Part shown: one piece after another, positions 51,549 to 60,793 of the stretch
Layout of the letters: each line of letters opens with the position of its first letter
Position numbering within the stretch: the stretch's first letter is position 1
Assembly (NCBI GenBank): GCA_012842395.1
Contig: DUSX01000034.1
Coordinates: 1-64,000, forward strand
Direction of reading: 5' to 3'
From: Bacillota bacterium
GTDB taxonomy: Bacteria > Bacillota > SHA-98 > UBA4971
Length of the DNA: 64,000 nucleotides
Notes under the pieces: model-generated
What the model saw: only the letters and a program-made list of their open reading frames with translations
Told to the model about the DNA's origin: nothing
Database searches by the model: none
Made by a program: the position numbers and the translations under genes

Positions 51549-54500
51549 GGCGGGTGTCCTTCAGGAGGCTCGCTCTCACAGGCTTCGGGCCGTACCGCGA
51601 GAGAGTCGAGGTCTCTTTCACCAAGGGTATCAACGCGTACGTGGCGCCGAACGAACGCGGCAAGTCGTCGCTGGTCATGGGGATGCTTGCCACCATATTC
51701 GGCCTTCCTACCAAGGCTGACCCGTCCGCCTTCGGGCACGCCCGCTTCAGAAACTGGGACAATCCCCAGCGGTTCGAGGGGGAGGTGGAATTCGAGGCCG
51801 ACGGTGTAGTCTATAGAATCCGGCGCGACTTCGACACTCACAGGGTGTCCCTGGCGAAGCTGGAGAACGGGCAGTACATAGGCCTCGTGACAGGCGAGCA
51901 CAACCCCGAGGCGAGGAGAAAGCCCAATACGCTTTATGAAGAGAAGCTGGCCGATATCTTCGGCATGACATCGCGTGAGCTCTTCGAGTCCACCTTCTGC
52001 ATCACCCAGCCTATCCCGGAGGCAAAACGCCTGGATGAGAAGGTCCAAGAGCTCCTTTCGGGGGCTGGAACGGGTTTCGCGCGCGCATTGGCAGTGCTCG
52101 TCTCCGAGCTCTCGGATCAGACCAAGAACACGGGCGATCGGGGCGTGACGCCACGAAACCAGAGGAACAACCGCACGCTCGAGGATCTCGAGTCCCGCAT
52201 CCAGGCTCTCGAAGCAGAGATCGATTCGGCGCGCCACACAGTTGATTCCCTTGAAACGGTCCGGAAGGACCTTGCAAAGATCGAAGGGGAGTTGAACGAA
52301 AAGAGGGCTGCGCTGGCGTCCAAGGAAGCCATCCTCAGCGCATGGTCCGAGTGGAAGCGACTCGCTGCTGAGTTCCGGCGAGCCACGAAGGACCAGGCGG
52401 GCCTAGAAGCCGCGCTAGATCAGGCCAGGGATCTGTCTGCCGAGATCGAGAGCGGCGTCCGAGCCATTCAGGAGGCTTATCCCGAGTTCGAGGGCGCGCC
52501 TCCGGATGTCGACGCGCAGCTCGGAAAGCTCGTCTCACTGAAAGAGAAGCTTGCTGAGATAGCACAGGGGATCTCTGAGGCGGAAAGGGCGGCAAAGGCC
52601 AGGCAGTCGGACCTCGACCGGCTCGAAACGGAGCTGCGAGCCATGCGCGACTGGGGCACGCTCGGGCCTGGGGCCGAGGCGATCGTGCACAGGGCCAGGC
52701 GTAACGGCACCGTGTTACTTCAGAAGTGGCACGACTTCGTCGGGCGGCTCGAGGAGCTCCGTGAGTGTGACGCACACCTCGCCGGAAGGTTCCGGGCGTT
52801 CACCGAGGCCAGTCCCGACGAGCTGCGGCTTCTCGAGGGGTACTCGGCGAGGCGCTCTGAGCTCACACGGAAGCTCGAGGCCGCTAAGCGCGAAGTGGAG
52901 ATCGTCGAGGAGCGGATCAAAGCGCACGCGAGGCGTCGGGAGGAGCACGCGCGGCGCTACGCAGCGATCGCGTCCCTCGGACCGGGCGCAGGGGCCATGA
53001 TACGGCAGAAGATCGAGGCGCTCCGCAAGGAGCGTGAGCTCCGCGCGGCACTTGCGGAGCGCGAGCGAGCGCTCGTCATGCCGCGCAGTCTCCGGCTCGT
53101 GGCAGGGCTCGTCCCGGGTTTGGTGGCCGCGGGCATCGCCGCGTGGCTTGTGTCAGACAGGCCCATTGGCTCTGCAGCCTCTGCGGCGGCGTGGCCCGGA
53201 GTAGCGTTGGCAGGGGTCGTGGCGGCACTCCTCTTCGGGGCTGCCGGATACCTCCTTGCCGGCGCGGTGCACGCCCGCAAGGTGGGCGCCGCGAAGCTGA
53301 AGCTCGAGATGAGGACGCTCGAGGCGGAGCTTGCGCGGTGCAGACAAGAGATGGCAGGCGTTGACCAAGCGCTCGGGGCGGTCGTTGCCACGGACGAGGC
53401 CGAGCTCGGCGCGCTCCAAGCGAAGGTGGAGCAGCGCGACGAAGAGGCGAGAGAGCTTGACGCCGAGCAGGCGCTCATCGCCGGCGAGAGCGACGTGCTA
53501 TCCGCCCGGCGAGCCTTCGAACAAGCTCGCGAAGAGTGCGAGGCATTCGCGGAAGCGACAAGAAGGTTCGCCGAGCTCTTCGGAGACGTCGACGCGGCGT
53601 TCTCTGAATGGAAGGCCCTGCTCGACAAGAAGCAGCGTCTCGAGACCCTCACGCGAGAGTTCGCCCGGGAGGCGTTTGGCTGCGACCCTTCCGACGCTCA
53701 TGCGGCGATGTTGTCTTCCCCCAGCACGAGCGACGTATGGAAGGAGGTCGCGCGTGTCGTGGCAGTGGGGTCGTCCACGGATGACTCGCGCACCGTCAAT
53801 GACCTCGCAGCCTTCCTCGAGCGGTGCGACCCGTCGTGGTGGGACGAGGCCGCGGCGGAAGCCCGCCGCCATGAGAGCATCTCTAGCGACATCCAAGCTG
53901 CGAAAGCCGCCATTGATGCCGGGAAACAACACGTGGAGGCGTTGACGGCGCGGGCCAAGGAATTCGAGGAGGCGTATGCGATGGAATCAGCGTCGCTCGG
54001 CGCCATACTCGCGGCGTCGGGCGGCGAACCGGCCGTGGCTCGACAGAGATGGGCGGACAGGCGGTCGCGCTTGGAGAAGGTGGCGCGGGCGCGTGCTTCC
54101 CTCGATACGCTGCTTGGTCAGTACAGCGCGGCCACCGTTGACGAGCTGCGTGAGAAGAGAATAGGCGCCTCGAACAGGGCCGCGCAGGCGCTTGCGGACT
54201 GGAAACATCTCATAACCCGCAATCCCGGACTCCCCGAAGTCGACGAGGCGGACGACGCTGAGTTAATCGAGGGCAGGTTGAAGACGCTCGCCCGCGACAC
54301 CGAGGCCTTGCGCGGGCAGGTGACCGAGCTTGAGAAGAGGAGGGGAGACCTCATTGCCGAGCAACGCTCGCTTGAAGGAAGCACGCCGGTGAACATCGCC
54401 CAATCCCTCGAGCGGCTCGCACGGCTCAAGCGCCAACGTGAGGACGTGGAGCTGCTCGCCGACGCCCTAACGGTCGCTTGTCTCGAACTTACGGCTGCCA

Positions 54501-54895
54501 TAGCGGACTTTCAAAGGTCATACCGCGGGCGATTAGAAAACGCGGCGACGGAACACTTTCAACGCATAACGGGCGTGGAGCGGCGCGCGGTCGTGATCGA
54601 CGAGGATTTCAAGGTCCACGTGCACCAGGCGGGCGTCCCTTGCGATCTCGGCCAGCTCAGCAAGGGCGCGCAGGATCAGTTGTACATTGCGTTACGGCTT
54701 GCCATCGCAGACCTCCTCGCGCAGGACTATCTGCTTCCGCTCATTTTCGACGACCCGTTCCCGACGTGCGACAGCGCGAGGCTCGCCAACCTGGGCGCGA
54801 CCTTGCGGCAGATCGCCCTCGACCGCCAGGTCCTGGTCATGTCCCACATCGAATCCCTGCGGACCTGGGGGACGCCGGTAGAGGTGCGGCGCTAG
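51545..54895 (+). CDS. yhaN: Rad50/SbcC-like ATPase (YhaN type) with central membrane helices
   Basis: 1116 residues. The N-terminal Walker A APNERGKSS (Lys40) and C-terminal QLSKGAQDQLYIALRLAI signature with Walker B PLIFDDPF form the split SMC-type ATPase. Between them lie long charged coiled coils, interrupted at about 515-575 by two hydrophobic helices (LVAGLVPGLVAAGIAAW and GVALAGVVAALLFGAAGYLLAG). These replace the zinc hook and suggest a membrane-bound complex, as in B. subtilis YhaN. It is translated in overlap with the nuclease upstream. Confidence 0.88.
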   Translation: MRRVSFRRLALTGFGPYRERVEVSFTKGINAYVAPNERGKSSLVMGMLATIFGLPTKADPSAFGHARFRNWDNPQRFEGEVEFEADGVVYRIRRDFDTHRVSLAKLENGQYIGLVTGEHNPEARRKPNTLYEEKLADIFGMTSRELFESTFCITQPIPEAKRLDEKVQELLSGAGTGFARALAVLVSELSDQTKNTGDRGVTPRNQRNNRTLEDLESRIQALEAEIDSARHTVDSLETVRKDLAKIEGELNEKRAALASKEAILSAWSEWKRLAAEFRRATKDQAGLEAALDQARDLSAEIESGVRAIQEAYPEFEGAPPDVDAQLGKLVSLKEKLAEIAQGISEAERAAKARQSDLDRLETELRAMRDWGTLGPGAEAIVHRARRNGTVLLQKWHDFVGRLEELRECDAHLAGRFRAFTEASPDELRLLEGYSARRSELTRKLEAAKREVEIVEERIKAHARRREEHARRYAAIASLGPGAGAMIRQKIEALRKERELRAALAERERALVMPRSLRLVAGLVPGLVAAGIAAWLVSDRPIGSAASAAAWPGVALAGVVAALLFGAAGYLLAGAVHARKVGAAKLKLEMRTLEAELARCRQEMAGVDQALGAVVATDEAELGALQAKVEQRDEEARELDAEQALIAGESDVLSARRAFEQAREECEAFAEATRRFAELFGDVDAAFSEWKALLDKKQRLETLTREFAREAFGCDPSDAHAAMLSSPSTSDVWKEVARVVAVGSSTDDSRTVNDLAAFLERCDPSWWDEAAAEARRHESISSDIQAAKAAIDAGKQHVEALTARAKEFEEAYAMESASLGAILAASGGEPAVARQRWADRRSRLEKVARARASLDTLLGQYSAATVDELREKRIGASNRAAQALADWKHLITRNPGLPEVDEADDAELIEGRLKTLARDTEALRGQVTELEKRRGDLIAEQRSLEGSTPVNIAQSLERLARLKRQREDVELLADALTVACLELTAAIADFQRSYRGRLENAATEHFQRITGVERRAVVIDEDFKVHVHQAGVPCDLGQLSKGAQDQLYIALRLAIADLLAQDYLLPLIFDDPFPTCDSARLANLGATLRQIALDRQVLVMSHIESLRTWGTPVEVRR

Positions 54896-54910
54896 CTCGG
54901 ACACTGCCCG

Positions 54911-55078
54911 CCTCCTGGTGTGAGCGTGCTCCTCGTGGAGCAGAACCCACGAAGGGCCTTCGCCGCGGTGACAAGGAGCCACGTGCTTGAGACAGGCCGG
55001 ATCCGGATCACCCTCGGAGGCGCAGCTTCTGAGCTTGCGGCGAACCCTGACGTGCGAAGGGCCTACCTAGGAGCCTAG
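54911..55078 (+). pseudogene. Remnant: 3' end of a livF-like ABC ATPase gene
   Basis: Codons from about 54920 to TAG 55076-55078 translate as VSVLLVEQNPRRAFAAVTRSHVLETGRIRI (first part) and end LAANPDVRRAYLGA, the last 52 residues of a LivF ATPase (compare VEQNARIALHVAHRAYVLETGRI in livF2). No Walker A, signature or Walker B region precedes it; the upstream bases belong to the yhaN end. It is a decayed fragment sitting 30 bases from a tRNA-Pro gene. Confidence 0.85.
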
Positions 55079-55107
55079 GCGCAGGAAGCGTGGGTACAAA
55101 AAGAAAA

Positions 55108-55184
55108 TGGTCGGGGCAGGCGGACTTGAACCGCCGACCTCTTAGTCCCGAACCAAGCGCGCTACCAACCTGCGCCATGCCCCG
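55108..55184 (-). tRNA. tRNA-Pro (anticodon CGG)
   Basis: On the minus strand, acceptor CGGGGCA pairs with TGCCCCG, D stem GCGC/GCGC, anticodon stem CTTGG/CTAAG encloses TTCGGGA (anticodon CGG), T stem GGCGG/CCGCC, and A-CCA is encoded. Much of it resembles the tRNA-Pro(GGG) at 7762. Confidence 0.95.
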
Positions 55185-55194
55185 ACCAAACCTC

Positions 55195-55223
55195 GTGACC
55201 GTTCGTTTCATGCATAGTATACT
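55195..55223 (+). promoter_or_regulatory. Candidate promoter of the uracil-DNA glycosylase gene
   Basis: GTGACC (55195-55200), 17 bases, TATACT (55218-55223). The -10 is good and the -35 matches four of six consensus bases. It would give a very short leader. Confidence 0.4.
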
Positions 55224-55237
55224 CGAACGGTGGCAAC

Positions 55238-55975
55238 ATGTCAAACGTGGACTTCGGAGGTGCAAGACAAGTGCCTGAAACCGAGCGGCAGGTGCCGCTT
55301 CCCATCTTCGACGCTGCTGACGACACGCCTCCCCCCGCTCGAACGCCCGCGTCCGTTGGAGAAACCCCGGCCCCCCAGACGCCCTCCGGCCAGGTTTCCT
55401 GTGGCCGCAGCGCCGCATCATGTCTCAAGGAGCTTGAACAGAAATGCAGGGCCTGTACGAAGTGCGATCTCCGTGCTGGGTGCACCCAGGTCGTCTTTGG
55501 GGAGGGGAACCCCCACGCCAAGCTCATGTTTGTGGGTGAGGGCCCGGGACAACAGGAGGACATTCAAGGCAGGCCCTTCGTGGGAGCGGCTGGACAGCTT
55601 CTGGACAGGATCCTCAATGCCGTGGGCATCAGGCGAGATGAGGTGTACATCGCCAACGTGGTGAAGTGCCGCCCGCCGGGAAACCGGCTGCCCACCCCAG
55701 ATGAGGCCGAGGCGTGCCTGCCTCATCTCCGGGCCCAGATCGAGGCGATAAGGCCGAAGATAATCGTGTGTCTCGGGGCGCTCGCGACGCAGACGCTCAT
55801 CGACAAGCGGGCGCGCATAACGAGGGCGAGGGGAAACTGGTTTGAAAAGGACGGCATCATGTACATGCCCACGTTTCATCCGGCTGCCCTCCTGCGCGAC
55901 GAGACCAAAAAGCGCCCTGTGTGGGAGGACATGAAAAAGGTGAGAGCGATGCTCGACCAGATTGGGCGCACGTGA
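55238..55975 (+). CDS. udg: Family 4 uracil-DNA glycosylase (iron-sulfur)
   Basis: 245 residues. After a Pro/Thr-rich N-terminal extension of about 65 residues comes the type 4 UDG core: cluster Cys pair CRACTKC, motif A VGEGPGQQEDIQGRPFVG, further Cys in VKCRPPGNR and EACLPHL, and motif B HPAALLR. It removes uracil from DNA in base-excision repair. The extension is longer than in most relatives. It stands alone between the tRNA and a membrane protein gene. Confidence 0.92.
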   Translation: MSNVDFGGARQVPETERQVPLPIFDAADDTPPPARTPASVGETPAPQTPSGQVSCGRSAASCLKELEQKCRACTKCDLRAGCTQVVFGEGNPHAKLMFVGEGPGQQEDIQGRPFVGAAGQLLDRILNAVGIRRDEVYIANVVKCRPPGNRLPTPDEAEACLPHLRAQIEAIRPKIIVCLGALATQTLIDKRARITRARGNWFEKDGIMYMPTFHPAALLRDETKKRPVWEDMKKVRAMLDQIGRT

Positions 55976-56200
55976 CTGCTCCGTCCGAAGCATCCACAGA
56001 ATAGTGGGTCCCCTGGTCATCATCAGTCACTGAGGCGAATAACCTAGTTGTGAAGCAACGCGTCGTTTCACGCGTCGCGCTCCTAGTGAGGGTGAACAGG
56101 CCCGGGCGCCACCCCCCGCCCCCGATAGGGCGCCGGCAAACCGTCGCCAGCTAGGACATGAGGCAGGGATCTGCGCACCCTCGCTCTGGGGGGTCGTCTC

Positions 56201-56659
56201 ATGACTCCGGACAAGACCAGTAGGAGCAGACCTGACAAGACCAGGCCCGATCGGACGAAGCCCGAGAGGAACGTCGGAAGCTCCGAGGGGACCGAGTGTG
56301 GGTGGTTTCTCGCCATCGTGACGGGGCTCGTGGCGTCGGTCGTTGCGCTGCTTGCTGTATTCCTCGCCATTGCGGTGTACGACTACTCCGTTCCTCTTCA
56401 GCCCTCTCTCCTCGGCAAGCTAGCGTCGGTGGGGAGCTACCTCGCCACCGGCGTGGGCGGTTTCGTCGCGGGGAAGAAGGCTAGGAGACGCGGGCTTGTG
56501 TACGGCAGCTTGGTTGGGCTCGTGTTCGCCGCGGCCATCCTCATCACAGGCGCAGGAAACCCTGCGGCAGTGCCGTTGACGAGCTCGACATTCAAGAGGC
56601 TTCTTCTCTCCGTGATGGCCGGTGGTCTCGGGGGTATGTTCGGCGTCGCGTCAACTTGA
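56201..56659 (+). CDS. TIGR04086 family membrane protein
   Basis: 152 residues. A charged N-terminal stretch with repeated RPDKT/RPDRT units (residues 9-24) is followed by four hydrophobic segments: WFLAIVTGLVASVVALLAVFLAI, the GKLASVGSYLATGVGGFVAGKKAR region, GLVYGSLVGLVFAAAILI and LLLSVMAGGLGGMFGV. This matches the small TIGR04086/YrzE-like membrane proteins common in spore-forming Firmicutes, of unknown function. GGGGGG precedes the ATG. Confidence 0.78.
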   Translation: MTPDKTSRSRPDKTRPDRTKPERNVGSSEGTECGWFLAIVTGLVASVVALLAVFLAIAVYDYSVPLQPSLLGKLASVGSYLATGVGGFVAGKKARRRGLVYGSLVGLVFAAAILITGAGNPAAVPLTSSTFKRLLLSVMAGGLGGMFGVAST

Positions 56660-56863
56660 CCAACTTGGTCCGAGGCCGACTACTGGGCAGGCGCGCGCAG
56701 CAAGGGGGCGGCGGGCGGCCGCTGGCAGGTGTCGCCGTGCATCGCGTACGTCGCGCGCCGTGCCTGGACTGGGCTGGACCGTGTGTCCCGAAGAGTAGTT
56801 AGCGAAAGCCTAGAATCAAAATCAAAACGTTGCGAGGTAGTGATACACGACTGGAAGATGTGT

Positions 56864-56869
56864 TATAAT
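56864..56869 (+). promoter_or_regulatory. Consensus -10 box upstream of small orphan genes
   Basis: TATAAT within an AT-rich pocket (TTATAATATAA). No good -35 lies 16-18 bases upstream. Confidence 0.35.
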
Positions 56870-56910
56870 ATAACCAGAGAACGAACCGCCGCGCAGAGGG
56901 GGAGTCCGTC

Positions 56911-57192
56911 TTGAGCCAGCTTGGCGCAAAGCCCCGGGGAAGCGCCTTCGTCGCGGCGCCCGGGCTCAGGGTCGGCACGATTGCCGAGCCTGTTGCGCGC
57001 TTCTGGCACGGCGAGCTCCTGAAGGGCGGCAGCCGCCTCTTCAGGAACGTGAACGGTGACAACTGCAAAGCTGGCGCATACGGCTTCAGGGTTTTTGGCG
57101 ACGGAGCGGTCGCTGTGGTGGTAACTGCGAGAAGAACGGGCCGGGGCAACGGATCAACGGTGCCTCGGCCGTCGTGTTTTCTTGCGGCTTGA
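56911..57192 (+). CDS. Doubtful small orphan ORF (93 aa)
   Basis: TTG 56911 follows GAGGGGGAG and a TATAAT about 45 bases upstream. The product, GLRVGTIAEPVARFWHGELLKGGSRLFRNVNGDN and a Val/Arg-rich end, resembles no family I know. Either a real short protein or a chance frame. Confidence 0.35.
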   Translation: MSQLGAKPRGSAFVAAPGLRVGTIAEPVARFWHGELLKGGSRLFRNVNGDNCKAGAYGFRVFGDGAVAVVVTARRTGRGNGSTVPRPSCFLAA

Positions 57193-57318
57193 ACTCAAGG
57201 GCCCGAGCTGCGCCTGCGGCCCGCCGCGGGAGGCAACTTCGAGGCAGCCTGCGTAATCATTGTCGGCTGGCCTGTTGGCCCAGCGGAGCCTCAACAAATC
57301 AAACAGGAGGGGACTCGG

Positions 57319-57687
57319 GTGATTCAATTGAATGCGGAGGACGTTATCAGGGGTCTGAAGAGACTCAAGAGCCTGGCCAAGCAGGACATCCTCATCAGCA
57401 GCCTTGCCCCCAATCCGGAAGAGTGGATGAAGATGGCGACCGCCAGGAAGCAAAAGTACGAAACCCTGATGTCTCTTGTGGAGCAGTACGGCGTGCCGGG
57501 GGCGTGCGAGATAGCGCTCGAGCAATACGCGAGCCTGCCTGCTTCGAACGGAGACCCCGCAAGCGTCGATCCGCACACAAAGGGCGAGGAACAGGCGCTC
57601 GAGGTCTTCTTCAAGACGATAGGCGTGGACGGGAGGGCCCTGAAGGACGCTAGAGCGCGTCGAAAGGGTGTCGGAGGAACCTTGTGA
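57319..57687 (+). CDS. Hypothetical helical protein (122 aa)
   Basis: GTG 57319 follows AGGAGGGGA. The product is soluble and predicted helical (LNAEDVIRGLKRLKSLAKQDI, ARKQKYETLMSLVEQYGVPGACEIALEQYAS), with a basic C-terminus. I recognise no domain. The good ribosome site, amphipathic helices and normal codon use make it a probable gene. The 241 bases to the end of lexA hold nothing I can name. Confidence 0.6.
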   Translation: MIQLNAEDVIRGLKRLKSLAKQDILISSLAPNPEEWMKMATARKQKYETLMSLVEQYGVPGACEIALEQYASLPASNGDPASVDPHTKGEEQALEVFFKTIGVDGRALKDARARRKGVGGTL

Positions 57688-57928
57688 TCACGGCGGGGTC
57701 ACGACCGGCCATCTACGGCGTCTGCACTATAAGGCAGTGTAAGTGCGTGTCGGAGCCGGGCCCGAAGGTGGGAGCGAACCGGAGGACCGCAGAGGACCGC
57801 ACCGGATTCCGAAGCCGAAAGCGGCACACGCCAGGCACACACCGGGCACAACCCGCCGGACGGCCCGCTGGTCGGCACGCACTGGGCCTTCTTGACGAAT
57901 GTTCTTGGCGAATCTTCATGAGGATCAA

Positions 57929-58555
57929 TCAGTGTATCCGCCTCACAAGCCCGACTACCTTGCCGAGGATCGCCACATCCCTGACTATGATCGGATCCAT
58001 GAACCTATTCTCCGGCTGCAAGCGAACCCTGCCTGCTTCCTTGAAAAACCTCTTGACCGTGGCCTCGTCGTCTAGGAGAGCGACGACTATGTCGCCGTTT
58101 TCGGCCGTGTCCTGCTGCCTCACGATGACGAGGTCATCGTTTAGGATCCCGGCTTCGATCATGCTCTCTCCGCGCACCTTCAACATGAACAGGCTGCCTT
58201 GCTCGCCGAAGTCTTTGGGAAGAGGGAAGTAGTCTTCGATGTTCTGCACTGCCAGTATGGGTTGGCCGGCCGTCACTCGACCAACGACTGGCACCGCGAG
58301 AGCCGACCCGCGGTGCAGGGCGCCCGACGCGGGCAGGACTTCGATGGCCCGAGGCTTGGTTGGATCTCGCCGTATGTAGCCCTTTTTCTCCAACTGCGAC
58401 AGATGGCCGTGAACCGTGGACGTGGACTTAAGCCCCACTGCCTGCCCTATCTCGCGGACCGACGGCGGGTACCCACGGAGCTCCATCTGCTTGGTGATGA
58501 AGTCGAGGATCTGCTGCTGCCGACGGGAGATTGCCACGGATTTCCTGCGCGGCAT
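57929..58555 (-). CDS. lexA: LexA SOS repressor
   Basis: 208 residues from ATG 58555 (GAGGTG nine bases upstream; GTG 58567 is possible). The N-terminal winged helix ([37 protein letters not shown]) binds SOS boxes. The self-cleavage site is Ala96-Gly97 in GRVTAGQPI, with catalytic Ser131 (RGESM) and Lys168 (EATVKRFF). RecA filaments trigger cleavage. It is transcribed divergently from a LysM gene that carries two LexA boxes, and has its own box at 58633. Confidence 0.97.
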   Translation of the reverse strand: MPRRKSVAISRRQQQILDFITKQMELRGYPPSVREIGQAVGLKSTSTVHGHLSQLEKKGYIRRDPTKPRAIEVLPASGALHRGSALAVPVVGRVTAGQPILAVQNIEDYFPLPKDFGEQGSLFMLKVRGESMIEAGILNDDLVIVRQQDTAENGDIVVALLDDEATVKRFFKEAGRVRLQPENRFMDPIIVRDVAILGKVVGLVRRIH

Positions 58556-58606
58556 CGTCCAAAACACCTCGCTCTCGGGTCCAAGCCCTCACGCTTTCCG
58601 AGTCGG

Positions 58607-58635
58607 ATTATACCATACGCTACCTCCATCCGCAA
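58607..58635 (-). promoter_or_regulatory. Promoter of lexA
   Basis: On the minus strand, TTGCGG (58635-58630), 17 bases, consensus TATAAT (58612-58607). The -35 overlaps the LexA box at 58633, fitting autorepression. Confidence 0.8.
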
Positions 58636-58646
58636 ACGGTTGTTCG
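58633..58646. promoter_or_regulatory. LexA box of lexA (autoregulation)
   Basis: CAAACGGTTGTTCG compares well with the Gram-positive SOS box CGAACATATGTTCG in its half-sites AAC and GTTCG. It overlaps the lexA -35. Confidence 0.7.
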
Positions 58647-58759
58647 TTGTTCGACGTCGCCCATGCCGACTTACTCCGCCGTGTCGCGGGCTGTCCCAGG
58701 TAACAAGCCCAAGCGGGGTGCTGCCCGCCATCCCGTGGGATGCGCCCCGCTTGGCCCTC

Positions 58760-58788
58760 TTGACACAAACATATGTTCGTGCTATGAT
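58760..58788 (+). promoter_or_regulatory. SOS-controlled promoter of the LysM gene
   Basis: Consensus TTGACA (58760-58765), 17 bases, TATGAT (58783-58788). The spacer is almost filled by a LexA box, so LexA should block polymerase directly. Confidence 0.88.
58766..58779. promoter_or_regulatory. LexA box 1 of the LysM gene
   Basis: CAAACATATGTTCG, one base from the palindromic consensus CGAACATATGTTCG, between -35 and -10. Confidence 0.9.
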
Positions 58789-58801
58789 GACGCTGCCAGT
58801 A

Positions 58802-58815
58802 CGAACATATGTTTC
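58802..58815. promoter_or_regulatory. LexA box 2 of the LysM gene
   Basis: CGAACATATGTTTC, 12 of 14 consensus bases, just after the expected transcription start, 36 bases (centre to centre) from box 1. Confidence 0.85.
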
Positions 58816-58852
58816 CCTAATATGCGAAACGTGAGGCCAGGGGGGACTATTC

Positions 58853-59269
58853 ATGAGGAGAGCCGACGTGTCATCGTGGAGAGCGTCGTCGAGGGCGCAC
58901 GCAAATGCGGAAATCGGCATCGTGCTTGCGTGTATGGTGGCAATGGTCTGCGCCGTGGGCATCACTTTCGGTGCCGGCCGACCCGCCCGCGTAGCGTCGT
59001 CGGTACCGTCGCGCGAGGTCGTTGAAGTGGTGGTCGCCCCGGGTGATACCCTTTGGAGCATCGCCAGAGACCACGTGGGAAAGGAAGTCGATATCCGCGC
59101 CGCCGTAAGTGACATCATGGCTCGGAACCACCTGTCAAGCGCGACGCTTCGGCCCGGCCAGGTGCTCATGGTCCAGGTGGACGTGGTGGCGGATGGTGAT
59201 GGCAAGCGTCCAGGTGATGACTGGGCCTCACGTGACGAAACGGTCGCCACGGCGGGATACGCAAGGTAA
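58853..59269 (+). CDS. yneA: YneA-like SOS cell-division suppressor with LysM domain
   Basis: 138 residues. A membrane helix at about 22-43 (IGIVLACMVAMVCAVGITFGAG) is followed by a LysM peptidoglycan-binding domain (VVVAPGDTLWSIARDHVG...LRPGQVLMV). This layout, divergent position to lexA and two LexA boxes match yneA, whose product delays division during DNA damage. ATG 58853 follows AGGGGGG. It is similar in layout but not obviously in exact sequence to B. subtilis YneA, so the name is by analogy. Confidence 0.85.
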   Translation: MRRADVSSWRASSRAHANAEIGIVLACMVAMVCAVGITFGAGRPARVASSVPSREVVEVVVAPGDTLWSIARDHVGKEVDIRAAVSDIMARNHLSSATLRPGQVLMVQVDVVADGDGKRPGDDWASRDETVATAGYAR

Positions 59270-59274
59270 CCGAG

Positions 59275-59312
59275 GCAGCCTCGATCTCGACTCGAGGTCG
59301 GGGCTGCACCTT
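59275..59312 (+). terminator. Probable terminator after the yneA-like gene
   Basis: GCAGCCTCGATC (59275) pairs with GGTCGGGGCTGC (ending 59307) with several G-U pairs, followed by ACCTTTC. The U-tract is weak. Confidence 0.5.
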
Positions 59313-59542
59313 TCACGGCGTCCCGGTAGTACCCTCGCAGTACCTCGACACCTCATCGGACCGTTCTCGCCCGCCAAAACCTTTGGATCGCATAATATAT
59401 CTTATGTCAACTAGCTAGGGAAGAAAGCACTGACTGACGCATGTCACGGCCAGACTCCCCACCCCCGCCCTTCAGCCGCAAACAGTATACCCCCCTGCCG
59501 CCCTCTTCCGGAAACGATTCGGGAACGAGACTAAGGCTCAGA

Positions 59543-60793
59543 TCACCGCGCCAATTGTCCCGTACTTTCCGTAATCCTAGGACTCCTAGGCCCCGGCTCA
59601 GTTCCGCCTGCGAGCGCCTTCTCTAGGGCCATCTTGGCCTCGCGCCGGACGAGGTCGTCCGTTTCCGCGGCCAGAGCCTTCTCCAGAAGACGCGCCGCGG
59701 CCCTTCCGCCGATCTCGCCGATGGCCCACGCCGCATGCGCTCGGACAGGCACGTGCGGATGTTGGAGCGCGAGCCCGAGCGGCGCGAGGAGCACAGGGTC
59801 CTTTGTATTGCCCGCTGCGATGGCCGCGTCGGCCACGATGCGGTTTTCCCTGGAGTAATTGGGACCAATGACCTCCGCCATCCGTGCAAGCCTCGCCCTA
59901 CGCCCGCCAGCGTCGTCCCCCAGGATGCCCGCAAGGGAGAATATCTCGGCGTCCTCATCCGGCGGGGCCACGGCGTTCTTTACAGCCACCGCGTTCCGCG
60001 GGCAACAGCGCTGGCAAGCATCACAGCCCAGGATGCTGGTTCCGTACGCCCTGCGGAGCTCGATCGGAACGACCCGACCGGAGTTCATGTACGCACGGAC
60101 GCACCGCGAAACGTCCAGTGCTCCGCCCGGTTGTATCGCGCCCGTGGGACAAGCCCGCACGCACGCAACGCAGCCACCGCACTCGCATGTTGTCGCCGGC
60201 GTCAACGCCTCCTGCTCTGCGTCGCTTGCGAGAGGCACATCTATGACGATCACCTGAAGGCTTATGAAAGAGCCCGATTCCTGGCGGTAAATGAGGGAGT
60301 TCTTTCCGTACGACCCAAGCCCCGCCCGCACTGCAAGGGCCTTGCTCGGAAGCCGAGGCTGGAGGACCGCACGCACCCCGGCCCGTTCTAGTGCGGCTGC
60401 AAGATGCTGTGCGGCCTCACGCGCCTCCGGATAGGCGCGGTAGTAGGCCGAGTACCCCGCCATGCCGTTCGGCAGAGGAAGCGCGTAAGGCTTGAACGGC
60501 CGCGCCAAGACCAGAATCGAGGCGGCCGAAGGCATGATACCTTTCGGCTCCCCTACGAGGCTCCTGAAGTATCTTTCATACTGCTCAGGCGAGATCATAC
60601 CCGCGCGGACGCGCCGCCGGACCTCGCTATCCCATTCCGGCAGTGGGCTCGCGCCCGTCACGCCCAACCCAGTGAAACCGAGCTCAGCGGCCTTTTCCAC
60701 TAAAGCGCAGCGGAGCCGGCGCTCCCGGCCACCAGCAGCGGGCTGGCCCAGCGGGCCACCGGCCACCCTGCCGCCGACCGCGGTCAGTGACAT
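59543..60793 (-). CDS. queG: Epoxyqueuosine reductase-like protein (QueG) with HEAT repeats
   Basis: 416 residues. The N-terminal part resembles the corrinoid-binding reductase of tRNA queuosine synthesis. The ferredoxin motifs [16 protein letters not shown] and CDACQRCCP supply two [4Fe-4S] clusters. The C-terminus has HEAT-like repeats ([31 protein letters not shown]), as in the longer Bacillus-type QueG. Some relatives of unknown function share this layout, so the exact substrate is not certain. The ATG lies 10 bases inside the end of the FmdB-like gene, so translation is probably coupled. Confidence 0.86.
   Translation of the reverse strand: MSLTAVGGRVAGGPLGQPAAGGRERRLRCALVEKAAELGFTGLGVTGASPLPEWDSEVRRRVRAGMISPEQYERYFRSLVGEPKGIMPSAASILVLARPFKPYALPLPNGMAGYSAYYRAYPEAREAAQHLAAALERAGVRAVLQPRLPSKALAVRAGLGSYGKNSLIYRQESGSFISLQVIVIDVPLASDAEQEALTPATTCECGGCVACVRACPTGAIQPGGALDVSRCVRAYMNSGRVVPIELRRAYGTSILGCDACQRCCPRNAVAVKNAVAPPDEDAEIFSLAGILGDDAGGRRARLARMAEVIGPNYSRENRIVADAAIAAGNTKDPVLLAPLGLALQHPHVPVRAHAAWAIGEIGGRAAARLLEKALAAETDDLVRREAKMALEKALAGGTEPGPRSPRITESTGQLAR

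Noticed and set aside
7762-55184. The two tRNA-Pro genes as arms of a mobile island (direct repeats)
   Set aside because: They are in opposite orientation, have different anticodons and are bounded by ordinary chromosomal genes.
56020-56200. Possible small structured RNA before the TIGR04086 gene
   Set aside because: Short GC-rich complementarity is present, but I could not assign a consistent fold or a known RNA class.
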